Source of the DNA: Stenotrophomonas sp. Marseille-Q4652
GTDB taxonomy: Bacteria > Pseudomonadota > Gammaproteobacteria > Xanthomonadales > Xanthomonadaceae
NCBI RefSeq assembly: GCF_916618915.1
Contig: NZ_CAKAKE010000001.1
Span: forward strand, 2,339,001 to 2,403,000
DNA length: 64,000 nucleotides
Direction: 5' to 3'
Shown here: piece by piece, positions 35,846 through 46,267 of the stretch
Layout of the letters: each line of letters begins with the position of its first letter
How positions within the stretch are numbered: position 1 is the first letter of the stretch
The notes under the pieces: model-generated
What the model saw: only the letters and a program-made list of their open reading frames with translations
Told to the model about the DNA's origin: nothing
Databases searched by the model: none
Made by a program: the position numbers and the translations under genes

Positions 35846-37393
35846 ATGCCCGATGACACAGCCCCTGCCGCCTCCCCGTCCCCGGGCCTGGGCCGCATCC
35901 TGGCCCGGCGCCAGGCCCAGGCGGCCGGTGCAGCGCAGGAACCGGCGGTTGCGGTGAGCGGCGGCAGCGCGGTGGCCCTGCAGCACCTGTTCGTCCGCGC
36001 CAACGAGCCGGCCGAGCTGCTGCTGGCCTTCGCCCACGGCATGGCCACCCTGCCCGGCGAGCTGGCCGACATGGGCAAGCGGCTGGAGAGCGCGCACGCC
36101 GAATCGGACTGGAACCGCTACGGCCGGCTGCTGCGGCTGCTGATCGACAAGTACATCCGCACCGTGGAGCTGGACGGCCCGGGTTCGGGCAACGACACCC
36201 AGCGTTTGCGCGGGCTGCTGGGCCACACCCTGGGCGTGGCCGTGGCCAGCCTGGTCGAGGACAGCACCGAGCTGCAGCAGGAAACCCGGCAGGTGCTGGC
36301 GGCGCTGGATGGCTGGCGCAGCGGACAGCCGCTGGACCCGATCGAATACCGCGTGCGCGAACTGTCCCACCAGGTCGGCGTGCGCAGCCACGGGCTGCAG
36401 GAACAGCGCGACATGCTGCTGAGCCTGTTCGACCTGCTGCTGGAGAACATCGCCGAGCTGCTGGACGAGCGCAGCTGGCTGCAGGGCCAGATCGCCGCGG
36501 TGCGGGGGCTGCTGGGCAGTCCGCTGGATCCCGGTGCGGTCGAGCGCACCCGCAACAACCTGCGCGAGGTGATCTACAAGCAGGGCCTGCTCAAGCAGGG
36601 CATCGCCGAATCCAAGGCGGCAATGAAGGACCTGATGGGCGATTTCGTCGAGCAGCTCGGCGGCATGGCGATCAGCACCGGCGAGTACCACGACCGCATC
36701 GCCGGCTATTCGCTGGCGGTGCGCCAGGTGCGCAGCATCAACGACCTCAACCAGCTGCTGCAGGACGTACTGCACGACACCGGCCGGGTGCAGGCGCAGG
36801 CGCTGCTGACCCGCGACCACCTGGCCCACGCCCGCGCCGAGGCCGAGGCGGCCGAACAGCGCATCCAGGCGCTGGAGCGGCAGCTGGAGGAAGTCAGCAG
36901 CCTGGTGCAGGTCGATCCACTGACCGGTGCGTTGAATCGCCGCGGGCTGGAAGCGCTGCTCGAGCGCGAATGCCAGCGTGCGCAGGCCAGCGGCCACCCG
37001 CTGTGCGTGGCGCTGATGGACCTGGACGATTTCCACGTCACCAACGACAACCACGGCCACGACGGCGGCGACCGCGCCCTGCACCACCTGGTCACCGTGG
37101 CCCGCGCGCAGCTGCGCAGCACCGACGGCATCGCCCGCATGGGCGGCGACGAGTTCGTGCTGGTGCTGGCCTCGACCGGGCTGGAGGAAGGCCTGGCCAC
37201 CACGCGCCGTCTGCAGCTCGCGCTGCAGCAGCGTCCGGTGATGCATGGCGAGGTGCGCATCCATGTCGGTTTCAGCGCTGGCGTGGCCGAGCTGCGCACC
37301 GGCGAAAGCGGCAGCGATGCCCTGCGGCGCGCCGACCAGGCGATGTATACCGCCAAGCGGGCCGGCAAGGCCCAGGTGCAGGCCGCGTTCTGA
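35846..37393 (+). CDS. Diguanylate cyclase (GGDEF) with novel N-terminal region
   Basis: Protein of 515 residues. The last 165 are a GGDEF domain with an intact RMGGDEFVLV active site and an RxxD inhibitory site (RSTDG) nine residues before it, so it should make cyclic-di-GMP and be feedback-inhibited. The preceding 340 residues are helical, with a coiled coil just before the domain (ARAEAEAAEQRIQALERQLE). No membrane segment is seen, so it is probably cytoplasmic. The N-terminal domain is not recognised. ATG 35846 is preferred to 35798 because of AGGA upstream. Confidence 0.9.
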   Translation: MPDDTAPAASPSPGLGRILARRQAQAAGAAQEPAVAVSGGSAVALQHLFVRANEPAELLLAFAHGMATLPGELADMGKRLESAHAESDWNRYGRLLRLLIDKYIRTVELDGPGSGNDTQRLRGLLGHTLGVAVASLVEDSTELQQETRQVLAALDGWRSGQPLDPIEYRVRELSHQVGVRSHGLQEQRDMLLSLFDLLLENIAELLDERSWLQGQIAAVRGLLGSPLDPGAVERTRNNLREVIYKQGLLKQGIAESKAAMKDLMGDFVEQLGGMAISTGEYHDRIAGYSLAVRQVRSINDLNQLLQDVLHDTGRVQAQALLTRDHLAHARAEAEAAEQRIQALERQLEEVSSLVQVDPLTGALNRRGLEALLERECQRAQASGHPLCVALMDLDDFHVTNDNHGHDGGDRALHHLVTVARAQLRSTDGIARMGGDEFVLVLASTGLEEGLATTRRLQLALQQRPVMHGEVRIHVGFSAGVAELRTGESGSDALRRADQAMYTAKRAGKAQVQAAF

Positions 37394-37465
37394 CGCCAGG
37401 CCGGGCGGCGCCAACGCCTGCGCTGCCGTTGTGATATTTCCTGCCCCGGTGCGAATCACCCCGGC

Positions 37466-38029
37466 ATGGAAACCCTGGTGAAATCCCCGTTCCAGTCCGC
37501 CGCCGACCCAGGCCAGGCGCGCGAGCGCTTTGCCAGCCTGCTGCAGGCCCACCACGGCATCGTGCTCAGGGTGGCGCGCAGCTACTGCGCCGATCCGCAG
37601 GACCGCGCTGACCTGGTGCAGGAGATCAGCATCCAGGCCTGGCGTGCCTTCCCCGGCTACGACGAAGGCCGCGCGCGGTTTTCCACCTGGCTGTACCGCA
37701 TCGCGCTGAACGTGGCGATCTCGCAGCTGCGCGGGCAGCGCCTGCGCGAGCGCTACCGCGCCCCGTTCGAGCACGCCGATGCCTGCGCTGCGCCGCAGCC
37801 CGACGACGGCCGCGACGAGGACCTGCGCCGGCTTGAAGCCGCCATCGCCTCGCTGCCACCCCTGGACCGGGCGCTGATGCTGCTGGCGCTGGACGACCAC
37901 GGACACCGCGAGATCGGCGAGATCCTGGGCCTGTCGGCAGCCAACGTCGGCACCCGCCTGCACCGGTTGCGCGAACGCATCAGGCGCCAGCTGCTGGGCG
38001 AAGACACGAGGAACGGGCATGGACAGTGA
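37466..38029 (+). CDS. ECF-type RNA polymerase sigma factor
   Basis: Sigma-70 family factor of 187 residues. Region 2 is DRADLVQEISIQAWRAFPGY with the DNA-melting FSTWLYRIALNVAISQLRG. Region 4 is LDDHGHREIGEILGLSAANV followed by GTRLHRLRERI. It has no extra domain. It overlaps by 11 bp the membrane protein downstream, the usual place of an anti-sigma factor. Confidence 0.93.
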   Translation: METLVKSPFQSAADPGQARERFASLLQAHHGIVLRVARSYCADPQDRADLVQEISIQAWRAFPGYDEGRARFSTWLYRIALNVAISQLRGQRLRERYRAPFEHADACAAPQPDDGRDEDLRRLEAAIASLPPLDRALMLLALDDHGHREIGEILGLSAANVGTRLHRLRERIRRQLLGEDTRNGHGQ

Positions 38030-38687
38030 ACTGCAACAGCTACGCGCGACCTGGCAGCGCCAGGACCTGCGCATGGACGGCATCGAGGCACTGGCGCTGC
38101 AGGCCTGGCGCGAGCCGCGGCAGCAGCGCGTACGCAAGGAACTGCGCCGCTTCGGCAGCGGCCAGCTGCTCTGGCTGCTGGCGTGGATCGGCCTGACCGC
38201 GTGGGTGGCGGGCTACTGGGTAGCGAACCGGCAGGTGCCGCACCTGCTGCTGCCCGGGTTGGCCCTGCACCTGTACGGCATCGCCGCGATCTGGATCTCG
38301 GCCACGCGCGCGCTGCTGGCGGTGCGCGTGCAGGCCACCGGTCCGGTAGTGCAGCAGGCACTGCGGCTGGCGCAGCTGCGCCGCTTCACCGCGCTCGGCG
38401 AGCTGGCCCTCGGCCTGCCGTGGTGGTGGCTGTGGCTGCTGGCCACCCAGGTGGGACTGCACGCGGCGCTGGGCATCGACCTGTATGCGCAGGCACCGCG
38501 CTGGTTCATGGCCACGCTGGGGTGTGGCGTGGTGGCGATGGGCGCCAGTGTCTGGCTGGCCCGCCACGGGCTGCGTCGGGCGTCGCCGGGCTCGCGCATC
38601 GAGCGGCTGCTGGATTCGCTGTCCGGCTGCAGCCTGTCCCGCGCCCGCACCGAACTGCGGCAGATCGAGCGCTTCGAGCGCGAGTGA
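38019..38687 (+). CDS. Membrane protein, probable anti-sigma partner
   Basis: Protein of 222 residues overlapping the sigma gene by 11 bp. About 40 charged residues are followed by four hydrophobic segments (LLWLLAWIGLTAWVAGYWV, LLLPGLALHLYGIAAIWIS, and two near residues 130 and 170). The C-terminus is soluble (ARTELRQIERFERE). There is no HxxxCxxC zinc motif of ZAS anti-sigma factors, so the anti-sigma role rests only on gene position. Confidence 0.7.
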   Translation: MDSELQQLRATWQRQDLRMDGIEALALQAWREPRQQRVRKELRRFGSGQLLWLLAWIGLTAWVAGYWVANRQVPHLLLPGLALHLYGIAAIWISATRALLAVRVQATGPVVQQALRLAQLRRFTALGELALGLPWWWLWLLATQVGLHAALGIDLYAQAPRWFMATLGCGVVAMGASVWLARHGLRRASPGSRIERLLDSLSGCSLSRARTELRQIERFERE

Positions 38688-38702
38688 GGCCCGGCGCGGG
38701 CC

Positions 38703-39614
<912 letters not shown>

Positions 39615-39753
39615 GGGTGTTCCACGAATGAGGGGCGAAGGCGCGAATTCTCGCCGATCCGGCGTCAGCGTGGTGGGACGTATTCACCGGGCCACCACCC
39701 CCCGCTGCCCACACTTCCGGCCATTACCCGCATCCCCGTTCCCGGAGCCGACC

Positions 39754-41436
39754 TTGAGCAACAACAATGCAGCCAGCAATGCCCCCGTCGGCGGCATGAG
39801 CCGCCGCAGCCAGATCCTGCGCCTGTTGCTGCGCTACCGGAACTCGGGGGTGTTTTCGGGCATGAACCTGGACCCCGGTGGCGTCACCGAACTGCCGCCG
39901 GAAGGCGATGCCGAGCAGTTCGTCACCGACCTGGAGGCGCTGGGCCCGACCTTCGTCAAGCTCGGGCAGATGCTCTCCACCCGCCCGGACATGGTGCCGC
40001 CGGACTACATCGCCGCGCTCGAGCGCATGCAGGAGAACGTCGCCCCGGTGCCGCTGGAGCGGATCGAGGAGGTGATCGAGAAGGACCTCGGCGCCCCGGT
40101 GTCGCGACTGTTCGGCAGCTTCGATCCGGTACCGCTGGGCTGCGCCTCGATCGCCCAGGTGCACCGCGCCACGCTGCGCGACGGCACCCCGGTGGCGGTC
40201 AAGGTGCAGAAGCCCGAGGTCGCGGTGCAGCTGCGTTCGGACCTGGAGGTACTGCGCAACTTCGCCAATGCCGCCGACCGGCTGACCAGCATCGGCCGCC
40301 GCGTGCGCCTGGCCGACTGGCTCAACGAGTTCGGCAAGACCCTGGTGGCCGAGCTGGACTACTGCAACGAGGCCGAGAACCTGGCCCGCTTCGGCCAGCA
40401 CCTGGCGCCGTTCCCGGAGCTGTGGGTGCCGCAGCCGGTGTGGGACCTGAGCAGCCACCGCGTGCTGACCATGGAGCTGGCCAACGGCGTGCGCGTGGAC
40501 TCGATCCCCGACGTGCGCCGCACCGAGGAATCGATGGAACCGCTGGCCAGCGCGCTGATCCGCGGTTACCTGGACCAGATCTTCGTGCATGGCGAGATCC
40601 ATGCCGACCCGCACCCGGGCAACCTGCGTGTCACCCCGGACAAGCGCCTGGCGATCTTCGACCTGGGCATGGTCGCGCACGTGCCGCCTCGCCTGCGCGA
40701 GCGCCTGCTCAAGCTGCTGTTCGCCGCCGTCGATGGCCGCGGCGAGGAAGTGGCCGAGGAAATCATCGGCATCAGCACCCGGCTGGAGGATTACGACGAG
40801 GAGCGCTACCTGCGCGAAACCGGACAGATGATCGCCCGCTATGCCGCGCACGGGAACCACTCCGAAGGCCGCGTGGTGCTGGACCTGGTGCGCATCGCCA
40901 CGGCCTGTGGCCTGCGCACGCCGCCGGAACTGAGCCTGCTGGGCAAGGCCCTGCTCAACCTCGAATCGGTGTGCCGTGCCCTGTGCCCGGACCTGGACAC
41001 CCGCGACGTGGTGGAAAAGCAGCTGCAGCACGTGATGCGCGCGCGGCTGAAGAAGTCGCTGTCGGCGGCCAACCTCGCCAGCGAGGCGATGGAGCTGCAG
41101 GCGCTGATGCGCGAAGGCCCGCGCAAGGTGTCCGACATCCTGGCCCTGGTCGCCGAGAACCGCCTGCAGGTGCGCGTGGCCGGGCTGGAAGAGTCACGGC
41201 TGATGGAAAGCCTGCAGAAGATCGCCAACCGCGTCGCCGCCGGCATCATCACCGCCTCGCTGATCATGGCCTCCTCGCTGATGATGAAGGTGGAGACCGG
41301 CCTGCATTTCCTCGGCTATCCGGCCTTTGCGATGGTGCTGTTCCTGCTCGGCGTGATCCTGGGGCTGGGCATCATTGCCAGTGCGCTGATGTTCGACCGC
41401 CGCACGCGGGCTCGCGAGGAACGCGGCCACCGCTGA
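39754..41436 (+). CDS. UbiB/AarF family (ABC1) atypical kinase
   Basis: Protein of 560 residues from a TTG with GGAG 7 bp upstream; ATG 39796 would give 546. Family boxes: LGPTFVKLGQMLSTRPD, an Ala-rich nucleotide loop CASIAQVHRATL, VAVKVQKPEV, the HADPHPGNL catalytic segment and DLGMVAHV. Two C-terminal membrane helices follow (GIITASLIMASSLMM, FLLGVILGLGIIASAL). Relatives support ubiquinone synthesis or distribution. Whether it is ubiB itself cannot be told, since no ubiE/ubiJ neighbours are present. Confidence 0.9.
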   Translation: MSNNNAASNAPVGGMSRRSQILRLLLRYRNSGVFSGMNLDPGGVTELPPEGDAEQFVTDLEALGPTFVKLGQMLSTRPDMVPPDYIAALERMQENVAPVPLERIEEVIEKDLGAPVSRLFGSFDPVPLGCASIAQVHRATLRDGTPVAVKVQKPEVAVQLRSDLEVLRNFANAADRLTSIGRRVRLADWLNEFGKTLVAELDYCNEAENLARFGQHLAPFPELWVPQPVWDLSSHRVLTMELANGVRVDSIPDVRRTEESMEPLASALIRGYLDQIFVHGEIHADPHPGNLRVTPDKRLAIFDLGMVAHVPPRLRERLLKLLFAAVDGRGEEVAEEIIGISTRLEDYDEERYLRETGQMIARYAAHGNHSEGRVVLDLVRIATACGLRTPPELSLLGKALLNLESVCRALCPDLDTRDVVEKQLQHVMRARLKKSLSAANLASEAMELQALMREGPRKVSDILALVAENRLQVRVAGLEESRLMESLQKIANRVAAGIITASLIMASSLMMKVETGLHFLGYPAFAMVLFLLGVILGLGIIASALMFDRRTRAREERGHR

Positions 41437-41467
41437 CGCGCGTGTTTTCCGCGGTATTGGCAGCAAC

Positions 41468-41491
41468 GGCGTGCTGCGCGTGCAGCACGCC
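41468..41491 (+). terminator. Strong hairpin after the UbiB-like gene
   Basis: Perfect 10-bp inverted repeat GGCGTGCTGC..GCAGCACGCC with a 4-base loop, 31 bp after the stop. No U-tract follows, so its role as terminator is uncertain. Confidence 0.45.
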
Positions 41492-41632
41492 AGTGTGCGC
41501 AACAAACATTTCAGTCAGGTTTCCGCTGGCATGATCGCCCGCTCCGGTGTCCCGGGCTCGGGACAGGGGACGCGGGCGTGATGCAACGGAAGCGTTGTCG
41601 CCTGTTGCTTTCCAACATGCGAACGACGACTT

Positions 41633-43738
41633 ATGCCCTGGATGCTCTGGCTGTGCCTGCCGTTGCTTGTATACCTGCTGCTGGCCTCGCCGAGGCTGGC
41701 CTGGTTGAAGGCGGCCCTGCTGTCGCTGTTCCTGCTGCTGCTCAGCAGCTGGTGGCTGATCGACCAGCTCAGCGGTGATGGCATCAATGCCGCCACGCTG
41801 TACCACCTGCGCGCGGACATGGAAGGCGCCGGCGTCGGTGATTTCCGCAGTTACATCGCCATGTTCGCGGGCCTGGTCATGCTTTCGCTCGTGCCACTGG
41901 CTCTGCTGCGGGTGCGCCGGTTCCGCCTGCCCGGCAACGGCATGGCGATCTTCGCCGGCTTTGCCGCGCTGCTGGTCACCAGCACGCTGCTGAGCCCGCT
42001 GTATCCGGACGCACGCCGGCTTTACCAGCACATGCAGCCGGTGGACTACGCCCAGGTGGCGCCCGAATACCGTGTGCCGGCGCAACCGCTGGCGCGGCCG
42101 AAAAACATCGTGTGGATCTATGGCGAGAGCCTGGAACGCACCTACTTCGATGAAACCGTGTTCCCCGGGCTGATACCCAACCTGAAGCGGCTGGCCGGTG
42201 AAGCACTGGACGTACGCGGGCTGGATTCGGCCGAAGGCAGTGGCTGGACCATCGCCGGGCTGGTGGCCTCGATGTGCGGCGTGCCGCTGACCACCGCGCA
42301 GGGCGACGAGAACAGCATGGGCCGCATGGGCCGCTTCCTGCCCGAGGCGGTGTGCCTGGGTGATTACCTCAAGCAGCAGGGCTACACCACCCATTACCTC
42401 GGTGGCGCCAATGGCCAGTTCGCCGGCAAGGGCCAGTTCCTGGCCAGCCACGGCTTCGACGCGGTCCACGACCTGTCCTGGTTCAAGCAGCAGTCCATCC
42501 CCAGGCGGCATTTCTCCAACTGGGGCCTGCACGACGACGTGCTGCTGGACACCGCCTACGAGCGCTTCCTCGAGCTCTCGCGCGCCGGCCAGCCGTTCAT
42601 GGTGACCACGCTGACCATGGACACCCACCATCCGGCCGGCCACCTGCCGGTGGCGTGCAAGCGCACGCGCTACCGCTCAGGACACGGCGACATCGGCCTG
42701 CTGCATGCACTCAAGTGCACCGACCGGCTGATCTCGCGACTGGTCGACCGCATCCGCAGCAGCGAGTTCGCCGCCGACACGCTGGTGGTGGTCGCCTCCG
42801 ACCACCTGGCCATGCCCAACCACCTCAGCCACCTGCTGGAGGAGATGCCGCGCGAGAACCTGCTGCTGTTCCTCGGCGACGGCATCGCCCCGCGCCAGCT
42901 CAGCGCGCAGGCCGGCACCACGCTCGATACCGGCGCCACCTTGCTCAACCTTCTGGATCCGGCCATCAATGCGATAGGCTTTGGCCGCTCGCTGCTTGAT
43001 CCGGCCACCGGGGTGAGTGCCAGCGCCGCGGCGCGGCAGGGCGATGGCAAGGACTATTCGCGTTACCTGGCGTTCTCGCGCTCGCTGTGGCTGGGCAATG
43101 ACACCCCGCGCATGTTGCGGCTGGAGGACGACCAGGTGATGGTCGGCGTGCAGCAGGTACAGCCGCCGGTGCTGCTCGAGTACGACGAGCGCTGGGCGCT
43201 GAAGTCGGTGTACCTGGAAAACACCTCGCAGCAGTTCGAGAAGGCCGACCCGGCCAACACCCTGGCCTATGTCGACCGCTGCACCGCGTTCGAGGACCGC
43301 TCGGCCGATGGCGAGTGGTGCGCACTGCTGGTCAGCCAGGACCGCGGCATCAAGCTGTTCCGCGATGCGCAGCTGCGCCGCGGTATTGCCGTGGATGCGC
43401 CGCTGGACAGCATGCAGGGCCCGCGCCCGGTGGTGCGGCAGTCGCGCATGATCAGCCGCGAGGCGCGGCGCACCCATCCGGGCCAGTACGTGCTGGAGCT
43501 GTATGCGAAGCAGCAGCCGTCGCGGCCGTTCTGGGTCGAGGCGGTGTCGTCCAAGCGCAAGGTGGTGGTCGCACAGCAGTGGGTGCAACCCGATGCCGAT
43601 GGCCGCATCCGCATGCCGCTCGGGCTTGACCACGAGGTCGACGATCTCGAGATCCGCGCCTGGCTCAACCACGCCGAGAAGCTGGCGGTGGACGACTACG
43701 CGCTGCTGCCCTCGGACGCGGTGCCCGACCGCTCCTGA
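41633..43738 (+). CDS. OpgB-like phosphoglycerol transferase (sulfatase fold)
   Basis: Inner-membrane enzyme of 701 residues of the alkaline phosphatase/sulfatase superfamily. Three to four N-terminal membrane helices (residues 1-125) are followed by a periplasmic domain. Its features: NIVWIYGESLERTYFDE (metal Glu), SGWTIAGLVASMCGVPLT with the nucleophile Thr, MDTHHPAGHLP and VVVASDHLAMPNH (metal Asp/His). This matches phosphoglycerol transferases that decorate osmoregulated periplasmic glucans. The C-terminal 200 residues are not recognised. Confidence 0.85.
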   Translation: MPWMLWLCLPLLVYLLLASPRLAWLKAALLSLFLLLLSSWWLIDQLSGDGINAATLYHLRADMEGAGVGDFRSYIAMFAGLVMLSLVPLALLRVRRFRLPGNGMAIFAGFAALLVTSTLLSPLYPDARRLYQHMQPVDYAQVAPEYRVPAQPLARPKNIVWIYGESLERTYFDETVFPGLIPNLKRLAGEALDVRGLDSAEGSGWTIAGLVASMCGVPLTTAQGDENSMGRMGRFLPEAVCLGDYLKQQGYTTHYLGGANGQFAGKGQFLASHGFDAVHDLSWFKQQSIPRRHFSNWGLHDDVLLDTAYERFLELSRAGQPFMVTTLTMDTHHPAGHLPVACKRTRYRSGHGDIGLLHALKCTDRLISRLVDRIRSSEFAADTLVVVASDHLAMPNHLSHLLEEMPRENLLLFLGDGIAPRQLSAQAGTTLDTGATLLNLLDPAINAIGFGRSLLDPATGVSASAAARQGDGKDYSRYLAFSRSLWLGNDTPRMLRLEDDQVMVGVQQVQPPVLLEYDERWALKSVYLENTSQQFEKADPANTLAYVDRCTAFEDRSADGEWCALLVSQDRGIKLFRDAQLRRGIAVDAPLDSMQGPRPVVRQSRMISREARRTHPGQYVLELYAKQQPSRPFWVEAVSSKRKVVVAQQWVQPDADGRIRMPLGLDHEVDDLEIRAWLNHAEKLAVDDYALLPSDAVPDRS

Positions 43739-43756
43739 TACCGCGGACGCCGGCGG

Positions 43757-46198
43757 TCAGCCGGCGCCGGTCCCCTGCTGCTCCAGCGCACGACCGGCGT
43801 CGGCCGGATCACGCACCAGGTGGATGTCGGTCGGAGCCACCAGCGCGATGCCGGCCTCGGCCAGGCGCTGCAGGATCACGAACAGCAGGTCGCTGCGCAC
43901 CGAATACGCACTGCGCGGGCTGGAGACGTAGGCGAAGCTGTTGATCGCCACCTGGCCACCGGCAATCGAATCAATGAACACCGATGGCGCCGGGTCTTCC
44001 AGCACGCCCGGGTGTTCGGCATAGGCACGCAGCAGCTCGTCACGCAGCCGCGCCACGTCGGTGTTGAGCGGCACCGAGAACTGGATCTGCAGACGGCCCT
44101 GCGGATTGGCCATGGTCATGTTGCGGATGGTCTTGGTGATCAGCTCCGAGTTGGGAACGATCAACGTCGACTTGTCGCCGACCTGGATTTCGGTGGAGCG
44201 CACGCTGATGCGGCGGATATCGCCTTCCTGGTCACCGATCTTGACCCAGTCGCCGATCTTGACCGGCCGCTCGGCCAGCAGGATCAGGCCGGACACGAAG
44301 TTCTGCGTGATCGCCTGCAGGCCGAAGCCGATACCGACCGACAGCGCGCTGAGCACCAGCGCCAGCTTTTCCAGGCCAACATCCAGCGCGGCCAGCGTGG
44401 CCATGACCGCCAGGATGATGCCGACGTAGCGGGCGATGGTGCTGATCGAATTGCGTGCGCCCAGGTCCAGCTCGGTGCGCGGCAGGTAGGTGTCGACCAG
44501 CCAGCGCTGCACGGCCTGCATCACCGCCAGGCCAATGGCCAGCACCAGCAGCGCGCGCAGCACCGCGCCCGGGGTCAGCGAGAAGCCGCCGATACTGACG
44601 CCGCGCGCGGCGGTCTCGAACCAGCCGATCACCGAGCCGGAGCTGCCGTAGGGCATCAGCAGCGCGCCCACGGCCAGCACCACCAGCCCCAGCTGCAGCA
44701 GTGCGGCCAGCAGCACGCCGGCCTGTTCCACCCGCGCCCTGCTCAGGCCGGTGGCCATGTGGATCGCGCGGCCAAAACCCTCCTCGGGCCGGAACAGCCA
44801 GGCCATCAGGTCGCCGGTGAACTTCACCAGCAGCGCCAGGGCCGCCAGCACCACCACGCCCCAGATCAGCTGCTGGGTCACGAACATCGCGAAGTTCAGG
44901 TAGCCGGCCAGTCCGGCGATCAGCGCCGCGGCAACGGCCATATGGCCGATCACGCTGGCCAGGACGATCCAGCCGGTGTTGCGGCGCCGGGTCGCCGGCA
45001 CGGCGTCCAGCTCGGCGGCATCGAGGGCTTCGAGCGCACGCCGCCCTCGCAGGCGCGAAAGCGTGACCAGGATGGCGATGATCAGCGCCATGTTGGCCAG
45101 CGCGATCACGCCGTCCACCGTCACCGTCAGCACCTCGCCGGTGCGCGCGGCGCGGTTGATCGACAGCAGCATCATGCTGGCCCAGGTCAGCGCCGCGGTG
45201 GTCCAGGTGTACTTGCGCAGGCGGACCGCGGCGGTGTCGTCGATCGACAGCAGCCGCCACGAGCCCTGGTGCGGCATCAGCAGCGCGCTGCTGAGCGCGG
45301 CGATGCAGGCGGCGATGAAGGTGGCCTCGACGAAGCGACCGGCCACCTGCTCCAGCCGCGGCGGGATCGCGTCGATGTACTGCATCGCCTCGACCAGCAT
45401 CCATGCTGCCAGCCCCGGCATCAGCGTGCCGACCAGCAGCAGCCACATCGCCAGCCCGGAACGGCGCAGGCGGCTGGCCGGTGCCTCGGGCCGCATCGCG
45501 CGGCGGCGGCCGGCGCGGCGCAGCCAGATGCGCAACGGGAACACCATCACCGCCGCCAGCGCCAGGGCGGCCAGCGGCACCCACGGGCCGTCGCGCTTGA
45601 TCGCCTTGGCCAGCGCGCGCTCGCCCTGCCGGTACAGCGCGAACAGGCGGTCGCGGTCCTTCTCCTGGTCGGTGATGAACTGCTTCCACAGCGTCGGCGA
45701 CAGCGGCGAGGCCATGCGCCGCGACAGCTGCGCGCCAAGCTGGTTGACCCGCATCCGCTCGATGGATTCGGCCAGTTGCTGCGCCTTCAGCGCCAGCAGG
45801 TTGGCGTTCTTGATCGCGGCATCGACCTCGCTGCGCTCGGCGTTGATCTGCCGGCGCTGACGGGCGATGGCCGCATCCTCGGCGCTGCCCTCCTGCACCT
45901 CGCCCAGCTGCGCCAGGCGCGCGTCGAGCTGCTCGCGTTCCGGTTCCAGCGCACTGGCCGCGGCACTGGCGGTGCGCTGCACGTCCTTGGCCCGTTCGCT
46001 GAGCGTGGCCAGGGTGTGCGGGGTATCGGCACTGGCCAGCGCGCGCTCCACGTCGGCCAGGTCGGTGGTCGACTGGACGATGCGGGCCTGGGGCGTGGCT
46101 TCCTGCGCGGCCAGCGGCGCGGCGACGAGCAGGCACAGCCACAGCAGGAGGCAGGACAGGACGGAAGCGGGGCGTCGTTGCAGCAAGGGGAGAACCAC
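43757..46198 (-). CDS. Mechanosensitive channel, DUF3772 + MscS
   Basis: Large MscS-family channel. An N-terminal signal (LLLWLCLLVAAPLAAQ) leads into a periplasmic coiled-coil region rich in Glu/Arg (DUF3772, about residues 35-190). About ten membrane helices follow, and the C-terminal MscS core: pore helix region LSALSVGIGFGLQAITQNFV, then LLAERPVKIGDWVKIG. GTG 46198 is chosen because it places the signal peptide at the N-terminus; the frame is open from a GTG at 46264. It is co-oriented with the FUSC gene 70 bp upstream. Confidence 0.88.
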   Translation of the reverse strand: MVLPLLQRRPASVLSCLLLWLCLLVAAPLAAQEATPQARIVQSTTDLADVERALASADTPHTLATLSERAKDVQRTASAAASALEPEREQLDARLAQLGEVQEGSAEDAAIARQRRQINAERSEVDAAIKNANLLALKAQQLAESIERMRVNQLGAQLSRRMASPLSPTLWKQFITDQEKDRDRLFALYRQGERALAKAIKRDGPWVPLAALALAAVMVFPLRIWLRRAGRRRAMRPEAPASRLRRSGLAMWLLLVGTLMPGLAAWMLVEAMQYIDAIPPRLEQVAGRFVEATFIAACIAALSSALLMPHQGSWRLLSIDDTAAVRLRKYTWTTAALTWASMMLLSINRAARTGEVLTVTVDGVIALANMALIIAILVTLSRLRGRRALEALDAAELDAVPATRRRNTGWIVLASVIGHMAVAAALIAGLAGYLNFAMFVTQQLIWGVVVLAALALLVKFTGDLMAWLFRPEEGFGRAIHMATGLSRARVEQAGVLLAALLQLGLVVLAVGALLMPYGSSGSVIGWFETAARGVSIGGFSLTPGAVLRALLVLAIGLAVMQAVQRWLVDTYLPRTELDLGARNSISTIARYVGIILAVMATLAALDVGLEKLALVLSALSVGIGFGLQAITQNFVSGLILLAERPVKIGDWVKIGDQEGDIRRISVRSTEIQVGDKSTLIVPNSELITKTIRNMTMANPQGRLQIQFSVPLNTDVARLRDELLRAYAEHPGVLEDPAPSVFIDSIAGGQVAINSFAYVSSPRSAYSVRSDLLFVILQRLAEAGIALVAPTDIHLVRDPADAGRALEQQGTGAG

Positions 46199-46267
46199 CG
46201 TGGGGGCGCGGGCTCGCGCGGTGCGCAGACTATAAGCCAGCCACCGCACGCGCCCGGTGTGCACGGC

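Noticed and set aside
35102..38137. 1011-residue open frame on the minus strand
   Set aside because: Only its last 214 codons (epimerase-like protein) are protein-like. The rest lies antisense to the GGDEF and sigma-factor genes and has no domain.
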